Shown: positions 41,766-52,400, numbered from the stretch's first letter. The stretch is DNA of 64,000 nt from Agrypnia vestita (GCA_016648135.1 JADDOH010009911.1:28216-92215), one strand, 5' to 3'. The notes: a model not told the origin generated them from the sequence alone. Made by a program: numbers and translations.

Positions 41766-41885
41766 TTTGTGTTTAGTTTGTAGAAATTCATGTTTATATT
41801 TAATGAAATTTAAAATAAATTAAATTGTTATAAATACTATTAATAAGTTCAGCAAGTTAAGTGTTATTTTAAAATAATAATTTAA

Positions 41886-41946
41886 ATGTGACAGCTGTTT
41901 CAGCTTGTAAAGCCTAATGTCCTTACAAGCCGAAACAGCTGTCATA
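41886..41946. repeat. Hairpin with ~25-base arms
   Basis: ATGTGACAGCTGTTTCAGCT plus TGTAA is mirrored by TTACAAGCCGAAACAGCTGT plus CATAT across an 11-base loop. Only one or two mismatches. Confidence 0.85.
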
Positions 41947-42239
41947 TTAAAAATAATACTCAACCTGCAGAACTTAATAATAATATTTATTAATTTGAAA
42001 TTAATAAGGGTTTACAAATTTTACATACAAATTATAGAATCATAGTTTGATAAATTAGAAATTTTGGGAATAAAAAAGTGTTAATAGTAAATTGAATATC
42101 ATAAATAACCAGGTCCTTTTTACAAATAGTTATATTTTAATTTTGTTTTCATGTTAGTGGTGGGTATTTCATTATTTTTCATATATAATTTTTATATTTC
42201 GACTATCTATTCTTCGATTTTTGAATTTTATTTGTTAGT

Positions 42240-42345
42240 ATACAATTGTATCCTGACGAAGGGGCCATGGGCTCTGAAACATATTGATATTTTTCAATAC
42301 AAAAGTGGTGAAAATAAGTTCATTTTTATTATTATATTAAAATTT
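42240..42345 (+). repeat. Family T fragment with hammerhead-like motif
   Basis: GTATCCTGACGAAGGGGCC, ATGGGCTCTGAAAC and ATATTGATATTTTTCAATAC match the right arm of the T element at 36243-36405. The CTGACGA and GAAAC boxes are intact. Confidence 0.6.
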
Positions 42346-42349
42346 AATT

Positions 42350-42480
42350 TATTTTGAACTTTTAATATTAGGTATAAATTACTTTGAAAATAGTCTCACG
42401 TCTTACAGAACATATATAAGTCAGAAATGTTGAAAGAATGCAAACTTTTAAGTCTCCTATCTCCATGACTTTTGGTATTC
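42350..42480. mobile_element. Family B fragment, copy 8
   Basis: AAGTCAGAAATGTTGAAAG, ATGCAAACTTTTAAG and CTATCTCCATGACTTTTGG. Only one arm remains. Confidence 0.45.
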
Positions 42481-42484
42481 TTCT

Positions 42485-42880
42485 TATTTTTCTTTTCGTG
42501 CCCTATCCGTTCAACGGACGTTGGCTGTCGTGTTGGCGAAGAGAACTTTGTTTACTGCGGCCCAGAGAAGCTCGACAGTAGACTGGCCATACCACTGCCT
42601 CAGGTTTTTCAGCCATGATGTTCTCCTTCATACATGGCCTCACTTCCGGCAATCTCTCCCTGCATTATGAGATGCAAGATCTCGTACTTCTCTGGATGTC
42701 TCATCACATTCCGAGATATTTAAGTTTTCGGATTTTTATATAACATCTTCATTCGTAACTCTGTCCATCCAGATTATTTTGAGTATTCTTCTGTAGATCC
42801 GCATCTCGAATGCCTCGAGTCGCCTTTTCAATTCTTCGGTGAGCGTCCATGCTTTCATTCTGTTGTTGCTAGAAAATTTA
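42485..42880 (-). mobile_element. Non-LTR endonuclease-reverse transcriptase tail (decayed)
   Basis: On the minus strand: RMKAWTLTEELKRRLEAFEM, RIYRRILKIIWMDRVTNEDV, KIRKLKYLGM, RHPEKYEILHLIMQGEIAG and LRQWYGQSTVELLWAAVNKV, LFANTTANVR. The order of AWTLT, AFEM, RRILKI, RHPEKYE and LRQWYG is that of a well-known insect retroelement family. Frame changes and stops show decay. Confidence 0.9.
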
Positions 42881-42949
42881 AGATTAAGTAAAATATTATG
42901 GACCAGTCCTGTAAGCCTCTGTATATATGTTGTGGACAAAGTGATTAAT

Positions 42950-43370
42950 AGGAAATTATTTATAATGCACGGGCAGTTTGAAAAATGCCCAATATGATGG
43001 GGCAATATGATGATGACTGTTGAAATAATTATATTGACCGGGCTTTATAAATAAAGTCCTACACCTATCGGGCATAATAATAAAAAATACGTGTAAAATA
43101 CCTACATAATTTATGTTAAATTGTTTTATTATGTAACAGTATAATCATTAAACCTAACTTAACCTAACCTAACTTAGTCAGTGCGCGTCATTCATTTGTT
43201 ATCGGTTCCCGCGTCCCGTCAGATGTACTTAAATATCAAATTGCCCAACAAACACTTGGAAATATTCATAATGTCCGGACAGTGTAATAAATAATTCAGT
43301 TTTAATAATTGTTTATCACATTGCCCGTTTTGGGTTTAATATTGTCTGGGCATTATAAATAATGTAGTAT
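42950..43370. mobile_element. Element K: inverted-repeat element with telomere-like core
   Basis: ATTATTTATAATGCACGGGC at the left is mirrored by GGGCATTATAAATAATG at the right. GCCCAATATGATGG and CACATTGCCCG also pair. The interior at 43150-43177 is AACCTAACTTAACCTAACCT, the arthropod telomere pentamer with variants. No coding frame. Confidence 0.55.
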
Positions 43371-43539
43371 TAATCAGTTGGTCCACGACAAATACATGTA
43401 TTTATTTGTTTTAAATAAAGAGTACTGAATTTAGTATTCATTGTACTAGGAAATTAGTAGTTACACGGAACGAAGAAATAATGTTATTGTACATAATAAT
43501 GGAAAACAAACTAATCAAATTTAAAACACGATTAATAAA

Positions 43540-43820
43540 GTAGCGCCCGCGCACGAACATCCGTCATCCATCATTTCTGTGACAAATGTGGCGCGTTATT
43601 CACCATATCCCCATTGTCCTCTCGACTTCCACCGATCCTGGCCATCAATTCCTGGGCTGTCGCGCCGCCCGTCCAAGAAAACCGAATCTCCATCACATTA
43701 ATTGATTTGTGCAGGGCGGTGCGGTTCCGGGGCATTAGCTTCGCACAATGCCCGCTAGGTGGCGGCTGGTCCCGAAAGGACAGGCCGAATATCGCGTGGG
43801 CACATCGTAATCGATAACAA
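43540..43820. promoter_or_regulatory. GC-rich island with a strong CTCF-like site
   Basis: CCTGGCCATCAATTCCTGGG, GTCGCGCCGCCCGTCC, CATCACATTAATTGATTTGT and GGCATTAGCTTCGCACAATG surround the CTCF-like site at 43752-43765. Frames of 94 and 67 codons on opposite strands are GC-driven shadows. Confidence 0.5.
43752..43765 (+). promoter_or_regulatory. CTCF-like site
   Basis: CCGCTAGGTGGCGG fits the animal CTCF core CCASYAGRKGGCRS at 13 of 14 positions. The insect core AGGTGGCG is perfect. Function is inferred. Confidence 0.5.
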
Positions 43821-43869
43821 TGGGGGTAGAAAAATGTTAGGGTAGTTGTAAACACAACCCTTCTAAATC

Positions 43870-44320
43870 ATGTGTTAATGTTAATGGGTGCTTGGGCCGT
43901 TCGCGGTCAGAAAATAGTATCTTGAAAAATATAAAGTTAATAAAATAAAAAAATTAAAATAAAAATTAAGGAAAATAAAAAATAATCCTAAACAAAACTT
44001 TAACCCTTTTTACATTAAACAATATTCTACACATATTTACACTTGGACTTATGACTCACTCAACCTATCACTAACATTGCACTTGATACTTTGTAGATAC
44101 ATAATTATTACCTTATGAAAACAAATATTACTGACGAATTCAAAAAAATATTATAATTGTGTTCTATAACGCCACTCTGAGACAGGCGTAGCCTAGTAGA
44201 GTAGCATAATCCATAAATCTAACAAAACAACAAAAAAATTGTGTAATCTTATCTTATATTTTTATTGTTAAATTATTATTAAATGTCTATATATTGTAAA
44301 CAAGGTTTTTTTGAAATAAA
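43870..44320. other. AT-rich spacer
   Basis: A/T-rich low complexity, no features. Confidence 0.45.
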
Positions 44321-44329
44321 TAAATATCG

Positions 44330-44720
44330 TAGGTACGTACAATCCTGTTTTAAATTTGCAATGATTTGACATGTTATCGTATTAAAACTGAACAATCGAA
44401 AGCGCATAATTTAATTTTAAATTGCGTTTCGGTTAATTAGGGGATGCGAAAAATATGAATTAAAATACGAATAAATTAAAACAGGGAGGCATTCGAATAA
44501 TTAACGCAAATAAATTTAATTACAAAGGACAACACTCGTAGAATTTTAAATGGTCAATCGCGAATTGATGAGATTTTCAAAATAATTAAAACGAAGCCTT
44601 TTTATCGACCATGTGGCGATTGGTTTGAAAAGTAGGCACTCGAAATTCGCAGGACATTAATTATTTTTAATATTTAATTTTTCGTCGGCTTTGAGGGAAT
44701 AATTGAAATTTTGTATGCCC
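44330..44720. promoter_or_regulatory. Homeodomain-site-rich AT island
   Basis: Unlike the neighbouring AT sequence this segment is not simple. It has many TAAT/ATTA and TTTAT cores (ATAATTTAATTTTAAATTGC, GGTTAATTAGGGG, ATTCGAATAATTAACG, AATTAATTATTTTT) mixed with CpG-bearing words such as ATCGAAAGCGC and TCAATCGCGAATTGATGAG. Candidate Hox-type enhancer; inference. Confidence 0.3.
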
Positions 44721-44816
44721 ATACATACACGTACCTACGTTATTGTGGGGCACTATTTGTCGAATTATTTTTTTAATTGAGTTCACAACAAACATGCATG
44801 TGAAAAATAAAATTCT

Positions 44817-44819
<3 letters not shown>

Positions 44820-44849
<30 letters not shown>
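44820..44849. repeat. (AT)n microsatellite, ~15 units
   Basis: A pure AT dinucleotide run. Confidence 0.95.
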
Positions 44850-44851
<2 letters not shown>

Positions 44852-45420
44852 GATTTTTCTGTGTGATTTTTCCTGTGTCCATGAATTAGCAATATTTCAC
44901 TGTAATCAACACCGACTTGGCTTTCACAGAATTCAAGTAATTTTCGTAATCAAGTTATTCAAGTAATGCAGCTGTTTCGTCTTTATTACAATTTATTACT
45001 TTGTGGGCTTGATGGTAGAGGGTGATGATTTAGTTTCTTTCACCACCCAATTTAGTGACGTAAATTGTGTTCAAAATTTGGGGTATTTTATTAAACGCGA
45101 GTAAAGACGTTCCACTTGTTAATTTTGTAATTTCTCATTTGTCACAATTTATTTTATAATAATTAAGTAAGATTTTTTCATTGTAAGACACTTAAGAAGC
45201 ATACTAAAAATAACAAAATTATTTTTAACTTTTTTTAACATGAGGTTTTTAGTAAGACCAACTGGTTTTGTTAAATTCTATTTCTTTCATTCAGTAAATA
45301 CTAATCCTAAACATAAAATTACGATCTGACTTTTCCAAAATTCAATATTTATATGTATGTATATTATTTCACATACAACTTTAATAATTTTAATACTTGA
45401 GTTAATATACAAACATGATA
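44850..45420. other. AT-rich spacer
   Basis: No features recognised. Confidence 0.45.
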
Positions 45421-45916
45421 AAAAAGTAACCCATAAAAACCAAGTTTTTATTATACCTAAACTAAACTTACAGGAATTTAATATATTTCTAAAATGTCAG
45501 ATGTTTTGAGCTTTGATAAGACACTTCATGCTTTGAAGATTAAATTCTAAAAACATTTGTCAATCAATTTAGATTTTCGACATTCGTAGTGAAGTACCTA
45601 TTATGTATACCGACGGAGTAATTCAAATTTAGAAAATATTCCGCGATGTTATCGGGCCGCCGTTGCTAATAATCAAACTTTTCTAATGATGCCAATTTGA
45701 AAAAACCAATAAAATTTCTAAAAATCCGAAATTATACTATAATTATAAAAAAAATTTAACTAAAATTTGATAGATCTTCTTGATTGTCGGCGCGGGTCTA
45801 CACTTGCCAAGTTTCAGCTCGATTGGATCACGGGAATAGAGTTAAAAATCGATCCAAAGTTTTTTCGACGGCAAGCCGGCAAGCAAGCAGACGCCACGAG
45901 TTAAAAGAAAGGAAGT
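45421..45916 (-). mobile_element. Family D Helentron-like element, copy 3
   Basis: In reverse orientation it runs from ACTTCCTTTCTTTTAACTCG (45916) through AAAACTTTGGATCGATTTTT, CGATGTTATCGGGCCGCC (plus strand) and CTGACATTTTAGAAATATAT to the 3' hairpin ATAAAAACTTGGTTTTTAT at 45433-45451. All blocks are collinear with copies 1, 2 and 4. Confidence 0.7.
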
Positions 45917-46734
45917 AATAACTTGAATGATCCGAAGTTATTTAAAAAAAAACAATGGTTAAAACACTGAACTTTAAACGATATATGTTTACTTTTCTTC
46001 ACTCATGAGTTTCACCTTTTATTTATTACATTGATATATTTGAGTATTTATTCGTTTTATCTATATCATTTACATATTTAAGTAAAAATTTTACCTTAAT
46101 TTTGGTTATTTTCGTACTTGTACGAAACTGTCTGGAGTGTCTAGCCACAAAAGTCTGAAGTTACTTAATTTTAAGACGTGAATAGGAAGGGTTGCCTGCA
46201 GCAATTCAGGAAATTTAAGTATGTCGGAGCGGAGTTCCCAGGAGACGGCTAGCGAGAGAGGGTGGAAAAAAGAAAAAAAAGGAAAAGAATTGTATAAGAA
46301 AAAGGTTCTAAGATCTCCGATCCTTGACATAGCGAGTTACATTAATTATCTTAAAATATATTAACTTTAAATGGGATTCTTGTGAATAAATCTCTTAACA
46401 TGGTTTAAAATTGTTAAAATAAGGTTGCGGTCAAAATTCTACCTATATAAAATTTCCAATAACTATATTTTCCTCGGGTTCCATGGGCGTAACCGAACAA
46501 AATGGCAGTATTAACCACATTTAGCATGCATATGTTTTGCATATGGTCCTAAAGACTGACTAGGCAAAATTTGATGTAAAAAAGTGTAGGATTTTCAAAC
46601 TCGTTTTTAGTATTAATACCTATATATAAAAAAATCTTTTTCAAAAACGTATTTTTAAACCAAAGTTAAGATTTTTCTATTAAAAAAATGAGAAATTACC
46701 CTATTCTTGTGGCAATATATTGTGAATAAATCCC
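45917..46734. other. Non-coding spacer
   Basis: A GC-moderate patch at 46120-46320 (GGGTTGCCTGCAGC, CAGGAGACGGCTAGCGAG) has no clear identity. The rest is AT-rich. Confidence 0.35.
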
Positions 46735-47075
46735 AGATCACCAGCCAGCTCCACCCTCACAAACACTCATCGGTCATCTTCAGTCAATTGTTTGCCGTAT
46801 CGGAAGAATAAACGGCCATAAATTCGCTCCCTTCGCGATTTTTACAATGTAGCATTTTTATTAAGTTAGAGCATTGTTTCTCTGACGTCACTGTCGGAAT
46901 TAACCGACCGTGATTATACGTTTATGCAAATTAATTGAATTACTTCCCCTCTTATCAGGGCAGAGTCCTGCCGGAATCCCGGAGTGGAGTGTAGTTTGTA
47001 TCGCCGTAACGACATTACCGGAATTATGATTTATCGCGACGCGCGCCCGATCCGCCGAGCTCGCGTCGGTGCGGA
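46735..47075. promoter_or_regulatory. GC-rich island, candidate conserved enhancer
   Basis: It holds GGAAGAATAAACGGCCATAA, a perfect TGACGTCA (46883-46890), the POU-type octamer in TATGCAAATTAATTGAATTA, CGTAACGACATTACCGG and GCGACGCGCGCCCGATCCGC. No repeat match. It borders directly on a tandem array. Confidence 0.5.
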
Positions 47076-47076
47076 G

Positions 47077-47705
47077 GGCAAATTGGAAGGGAATGAATGA
47101 AATCGAATAAACCATTATTATTTAATATCATATCTCATATCTAAAAAAGTGCTCACTACTCAAGTGCCCAACTATACAAAGAATTCAAAGTACCAAAAAA
47201 ATTCAGTAATTCAAATTTAAAAAAAAAAATTAAATACAAGAATACACCCGTACTGGGATGGCAAATTGGAAGGGAATGAATGAAATCGAATGAACCATTA
47301 TTATTTAATATCATATCTTATATCTAATAATATTATCTAAAGAAAAAAAATGTCTTCTCAAGTGTCCAACTAAATGAAGAATTCGTGGTACCAAAAAAAT
47401 TCAATAATCCAAATTTAAAAAAATAAAAAATACAAGAATACACCCGTACTAGGTTGGCAAATTGGAAGGGAATGAACGAAATCGAATAAACCTTTATTAT
47501 TTAATATCATATCTAATAATATTATCTATAGAAAAAAAATGACTACTCAAGTGCCCAACTATATGAAGAATTCATGGTACCAAAAAAAAATTCAATAATC
47601 CAAATTTTTAAAAATAAAAATAAATTAAATATAAGAAAACACTCGTACTAGGACGGCAAATTGGAAGGGAATGAACGAAATCGAATAAAAAATTATTATT
47701 TTATT
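47077..47705. repeat. Tandem array, ~183-199-base unit, three units plus a partial
   Basis: GCAAATTGGAAGGGAATGAA followed by CGAAATCGAATAAACC starts at 47079, 47262, 47458 and 47657, giving steps of 183, 196 and 199 bases. Units share CTCAAGTGCCCAACTA, AAAAAAATTCA and AATACACCCGTACT. The first unit starts inside the GC island, so the array grew from its edge. Confidence 0.85.
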
Positions 47706-47985
47706 ATTTTATTTCATTATATTAATATATTAGTAAAAAGAAAACACTTTCTATGAAACAATCATTTGAATACTGGAAATGAATAAATTACTAAATGGCA
47801 GAATGTTCATTTTAAGATACAAGGTAAAAAGGGAATATTATAGTATTTTTTGCTCTTTATGTGCTATTTTACACATATTTTTAATAATATTTAAATCATT
47901 CGCCTTCCACTGCCACGATTCCGCGACAATATTTATTGTTCTAATATGTTCTAACACATTTACTGGATTATTTCCAGGGAGGGAT
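47706..47985. other. AT-rich spacer
   Basis: The 98-codon plus-strand frame from 47779 is AT-driven and crosses into Family A sequence, so it is not a gene. Confidence 0.45.
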
Positions 47986-47987
47986 AA

Positions 47988-48205
47988 TCATTTATTACTT
48001 AGGATAATAAATTATAGATGTCTCACAAGGACGAAGTTGTTTATGTATAGAAGAGCATGTTCGGAAGTCTTTTAAAGGATGCCCACAGGGCTTACGATTT
48101 GTGTTGGCTTGCTTAAGAGATCACTTTTAACGAAGCAACATTCACCGATTCCACCCAAGAACAACCACATACATCATAAAATGTTTGAAAGTTGTATATA
48201 ATTCG
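47988..48205 (+). mobile_element. Family A, copy 6 (left arm)
   Basis: GATAATAAATTATAGATGTC, GGACGAAGTTGTTTATG, GCCCACAGGGCTTACG, AAGAGATCACTTTTAACG and CATTCACCGATTCCACCC, then CATCATAAAATGTTTGAAAG. Confidence 0.7.
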
Positions 48206-48339
48206 GATTAATATCATGTATACATTTTAATTAATATTGCTTCATACTCTAGTCAAAAAATAAAATATAGAAGTCTAATTTCATGGTAATTTTATGACCA
48301 TAAATGGCGATTGCAGAGTTGTTTCAAATATGTAATGTA

Positions 48340-48460
48340 AGTCATGAATAACTTAAAAATTATTTCGCTTTAATATAGATCAAATAAAATAATTAAAACA
48401 ATGCAGAAAAATTCCAGCTCAAATTTCAGAAGTTGTGGACTAGCTCTATTACATTTTATT
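48340..48460. mobile_element. Family B, internally deleted copy 9
   Basis: ATATAGATCAAATAAAATAA and TCCAGCTCAAATTTC are followed at once by GTTGTGGACTAGCTCTATTA and CATTTTATTTCG. The right arm is deleted down to its tip. Confidence 0.5.
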
Positions 48461-48639
48461 TCGTTATCGTAATCCTCATGTCGTCTAGGTATCTAGGTAC
48501 CTAGCCAAGAATTTATTAATCACAGTATTTTAAAAATTAAATTAAATGTTTTTCTGTTTCCGGATTTATTTATATGCAACATGGGCACCTACCAACTTAC
48601 TTTTCGCTGCTATTCTTATATATGTATTTGAATATTCAA

Positions 48640-49110
48640 AGTTTTCAAGATCCACGTTAAGCTTCGCCCATAAATAAAGGCGAAACGGAGTTTTGATAAA
48701 AATGAGAAACAAAATTCGCCTCGGGACATAAATTTGTCAAGACGCCAGCCGCTGCCATCTGGCGGCCGCGCCGCGAAGCTCGGCCGGCGAAAGCGCGCCA
48801 AATCTCCCGTCAAACTCCGCGAAGATAAATCACGGCCATATTAAATTACGCGCGCGCACTAATATCGGCCGACGGGTTTGTTTATTCGATAATGCGTTTA
48901 TTTAATAACATTTCGTGTCGTCAAACTTTATTATACTGTGTCATTTTTCCCCCGTTTGGTAATTAGATTTGCGTGCGAAGCGAATTTTACGTCCCACGAG
49001 GGAGTCTTTTAGAATGTTGTATCGAATGTCAGGGTTGTGACATGTTGATGTTTCGGGTTGAATCGCCCGTTCCGCCATTGTGTCATTCATCGATATGACG
49101 TCACTAAAAT
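48640..49110. promoter_or_regulatory. GC-rich island, candidate conserved regulatory element
   Basis: The richest run is CCGCTGCCATCTGGCGGCCG followed by CGCCGCGAAGCTCGGCCGGC. TTTAT/ATAAA cores surround it (CCCATAAATAAAGGCG, GATAAATCACGGCCATATTA, GCGTTTATTTAATAAC). TGACGTCA lies at 49096-49103. Repeated GCCAT cores would fit Pho/YY1. No repeat match. Confidence 0.5.
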
Positions 49111-49284
49111 AAGATCATAAAATTATGTCAATACGCACCACCTTTCATCAATAACTAATAAGTGTACTTTATTTTAAGAAATTATCCCGGAGAATAGACG
49201 TGAGTGACATAGTATTTCTATTTAAAATTATTAGCAGCATGTAGGACTACCCTGAACTAGTTTAAATGATTCCAAATACAATAT

Positions 49285-49510
49285 CAATGCCGCAGTGTAT
49301 ACAATTGTAGAAAGATGAACTATATGCCCTTCTTAAGGCAAAAGGATTGGGATACATTTATAATACAGTTCAAGTATATATTCTTAGGTAATTAAAGTAC
49401 CTAGTAAAGAGAATGCATTTTTGCAATAGTCATTGTTTTTTTTTCATTTCAAACTCTTTAATTAAAAATGTATATTTGTAATAAAGTGGGATTTATTTAT
49501 ACATACTTTT
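49285..49510 (+). repeat. Family L repeat, copy 3
   Basis: AAAGATGAACTATATGCCC, TTCTTAAGGCAAAAGGATTG, TTAGGTAATTAAAGTACC and AATAAAGTGGGATTTATTTA. Diverged but collinear with copies 1 and 2. Confidence 0.5.
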
Positions 49511-49514
49511 TATA

Positions 49515-50180
49515 CCATACATTTTGAAAGTAATTATTTTAAATATTAAATGTAGTAATTAGTTATTATTAAAATATGAAATGTTTGGTTAAGCGTTAGA
49601 ATAGCATTAAATTAACTTATTTTTAATATGAAAAGCAAGTAAAATTATTAAAACCTTGTAAAAGCTTAAATAGCTTTTTTTGCGAGGTTTATATAATTTT
49701 AAAATACCTATATATTATATGAATACGACGTTGAACGCAATAAATCTAAAAATATGTATATTTGAGTTGCTCATTAAAAAGAATTTGTTCCCGTCAGGTT
49801 ATTGAAATGACTTCCAATATGAATTATTGCCAACCCTGCTCGACATTAATCTCCCTACATTTGTATTTTGACGTTTTATTGAGTGAATTTGTTAAGCGCA
49901 CTAGACTTTGGGATACTGCCACCATAAAACAAAATCAGCTAAAACCGTTTAAAATTGGTCGTTTATTTTTAATTTGAAAGAAAATTATATTTAAATACCT
50001 GTCAGTTATTTTTCTAACATTTGATTATTGCGAAAAAAAAATATTATTATAACTACAAATATAATTTTCTTAGCATCCGCCCATGATGTGTGAAGTCTTA
50101 TGACATTTTTGACCTACTTTATAATTATGAGAAAAACAAATAATTTAAAAAAAGTGGGTTTGTGTACTTATGTAAACACT
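49515..50180. other. AT-rich spacer with a B-centre scrap
   Basis: AAGCAAGTAAAATTATTAAA with ACCTTGTAAAAGC near 49635 resembles the B centre. The remainder shows no features. The 71-codon frame at 49762 has no recognisable domain. Confidence 0.35.
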
Positions 50181-50182
50181 TT

Positions 50183-50752
50183 AGAAGTTATACTTCTTTG
50201 GCACACATAAAAAAAAGACGTTTTAAAACAATGTTAAAGCAAAAACTGCACATTATTAAAAAGCTGATGCTAATCGCAAAGTAATTATAGTTTTATGAAC
50301 ATGTTTGGATATTTCCAAAATGATGAAATTCCGTCACTCGTTATCACTATGCAAACCTTATATAGTTGAAATATGCAATTTTGCTTGTAGATATTTTGTA
50401 AAGTGGGTACTTGCAATTTATTAAAGAGGTCTATTGTCGGATAATCATTAGGTTTTTTAAGAATGATCTTTATAATCAATTTCTGGGCAATTTCTAAAGA
50501 TTTCAATGTAGTTTTGAATGCACTACCCCATGAGATAATTAATTTAATTAATGTAAATTTTGACAGTTACAAAACAACTATAACAAATATATTTTACTCT
50601 CTTTGACGGCTAACTTCTGGTTCGCATGGATGTGCGATGTTGCATTCTAAATTTTCAATTTAACAACTAACCTCATGATCTCGCATTTCCGCTACATTAA
50701 AGCGAAAAAATATTCTTTTTATCCTAAATACGCCAAAAGAAGTATAACTTCA
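50183..50752. repeat. Pair of Family M termini enclosing a reverse transcriptase scrap
   Basis: TAGAAGTTATACTTCTTTGG at the left and GCCAAAAGAAGTATAACTTC at the right are exact inverses over ~19 bases. GCATTTCCGCTACATT near the right end recurs in M copy 2 at 58890. Whether the termini define one mobile unit is not certain because the interior is a retroelement fragment. Confidence 0.5.
50282..50545 (-). mobile_element. Non-LTR reverse transcriptase C-terminal fragment
   Basis: The frame reads IISWGSAFKTTLKSLEIAQK, LIIKIILKKPNDYPTIDLFN, KLQVPTLQNIYKQNCIFQLY. The WGSAFKT...L..AQK..IKII segment is typical of jockey/CR1-like reverse transcriptases after the thumb. Open over ~85 codons, but only a scrap. 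Confidence 0.75.
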
Positions 50753-51448
50753 AAAGGAATACTTCGAAACTGTGACAAAAACTTCGAACGTGGAAAATCG
50801 TTAGTCTTCTTTACACTATTTACATACATTTATAGACGAAAAAATATGTAACTTATAGAGAAATAAATAAATTATACATACCTATATGATGAATATATGT
50901 ATCTACATATATCAATTTTGTGGTATAAAAGCAAAGGCAGCAATATCGTGGTGGGGGTAATTGACAAGTTGACATCGAAATGGGGAATATATCAAGTGAC
51001 GGGTTATTCAATTTAATTGGTTATTAATTGTATTGGTTTTCTTGATTTCTAAAATTTCAAAGTTATCCAATCTAACCTCTATTATTTACATATTTTCATG
51101 TAGAATCTCGATACCGTTTTCTTTTTTAAACGCGTGGCCTGTTTCTAAAAGCTGGTTTGCGAATTCAGAGAAGAATTATTATTTCGACATCTTAAATATA
51201 TAAAATTAATTTTAAAATGTTATCTTGTATAAAAGAGTCTTGTCAGTCATGGATAAAAAAATATTTAATGATCTTGGGTGATTATTTAATTAATATTTAA
51301 AAATGATAAAACAAATTGTGTAAATTTATGAGTAAATTGTGATAACCGCGATGCAGGTTAGAAAAATATTGAATTTATAAAAAAATTATAGCACTTACGC
51401 AGACACTTTTTGCATAACTAAATTCAATTTAGGCATAAATCTAACTGC
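50753..51448. other. AT-rich spacer with one Family P terminus
   Basis: TGTGGTATAAAAGCAAAGGC plus AGCAATAT at 50919-50946 is a solo P end. No partner end follows within 300 bases. Confidence 0.5.
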
Positions 51449-51850
51449 TTAGTATTGTGGGCTAAATCCAAGATAATGGTCTCATTGCATATACAATGAA
51501 AATTATTATTTCACTATATTATTGAATGTGCTAGTAACAAAATGAAAGATAATTTACGTTTAAAAAGTAAGTATTAAATAAGATATTACACTTTAAAGTT
51601 TCGAAAAATGCACTGCACATTTTGACATTTCATAGGCAATATATGAGGTTAGGTTAGGTTATTAGGTTTGGTTTGGTTAGGTTATTAAGTTTGGTTAGGT
51701 TAGGTTATTAGGTTTGGTTTGTTTAATTTAGATTACGATTATTTTAGTTAGATTAAATCAACAGGACATTAAATTATATAGTGAAATACTTATTTTCATT
51801 GTATGAACAACGGGACCATATTCTAGGATTATTCCGTATTGTAGACTAGC
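51449..51850. mobile_element. Element V: inverted-repeat element with telomere-like core
   Basis: ATGGTCTCATTGCATATACA and ATGAAAATTATTATTTCACT at the left are mirrored by AGTGAAATACTTATTTTCAT and TGTATGAACAACGGGACCAT at the right, inside an outer pair TAGTATTGTGGGCTAAATCC / GATTATTCCGTATTGTAGAC. The outer right end resembles the B sub-terminal AGTATTGTGGACTAGCT. Confidence 0.6.
51643..51725 (+). repeat. Telomere-like TTAGG/GGTTA cluster inside element V
   Basis: GAGGTTAGGTTAGGTTATTA, GGTTTGGTTTGGTTAGG and GGTTAGGTTAGGTTATTAGG. Many pentamers match the arthropod telomere unit TTAGG, mixed with GGTTT variants. Confidence 0.7.
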
Positions 51851-52099
51851 TTTTGTAGGTGTATTACGTACAGTTAACGAAATTTTTTCAGTAATTTCAC
51901 TCTGAATTAATAATATGACGTAGTTTAATCACGCTTGGTACGACACGTTAACAATCCAAACATAAAATCAATTGATTCAAACACCTATCAAACTCTTACT
52001 AATCAAATAACACTTCGTAAACACCTTAAAAAATCTCAACGTGCATTATTAAAACACAAACAATGGTTTCGAGGCGATGAGCTAAACGAAATTTTATTT
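51851..52099. other. AT-rich spacer
   Basis: No features recognised. Confidence 0.45.
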
Positions 52100-52400
52100 T
52101 GACAACGTCTCATTAAAAAATTAATAATTAAAACGAACGTGGTCCGCCACCTGAGCATAAAAAATTACCGGTCAATTATCAAAGTACCCACGCGGCCATT
52201 ACGAATATTGACAGGTTCGGTCCGACGAGCAACACAAACGTCCAGAACGAACCCCGATATCAAAAGAAGTTTATAAAAAATACAATGCAGCCTTTATAGA
52301 ATAATTATGTTGGAATTTTGACAGTCTGGCAACGGCCCGAAATAACACTCGACTGCGTCATAATTGACATTTCAAACGAGATCCAACCTTTTAGGATCCT
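52100..52400. promoter_or_regulatory. GC-richer island, candidate conserved regulatory element
   Basis: CGTGGTCCGCCACCTGAGC, CACGCGGCCATTACGAATAT, TTCGGTCCGACGAGCAAC, TCTGGCAACGGCCCGAAATA and GCGTCATAATTGACATTTC. No repeat match. Confidence 0.4.

Noticed and set aside
44667..44882. 71-codon frame containing an IYIYIY run
   Set aside because: Created by the (AT)n microsatellite.
46960..47705. Possible CRISPR-like array
   Set aside because: Units of ~190 bases with no short conserved repeat and spacer pattern, in a eukaryotic genome. It is an ordinary tandem repeat.
51643..51725. Possible chromosome end or telomere fusion
   Set aside because: The pentamers are short, mixed with GGTTT variants and enclosed in an inverted-repeat element.
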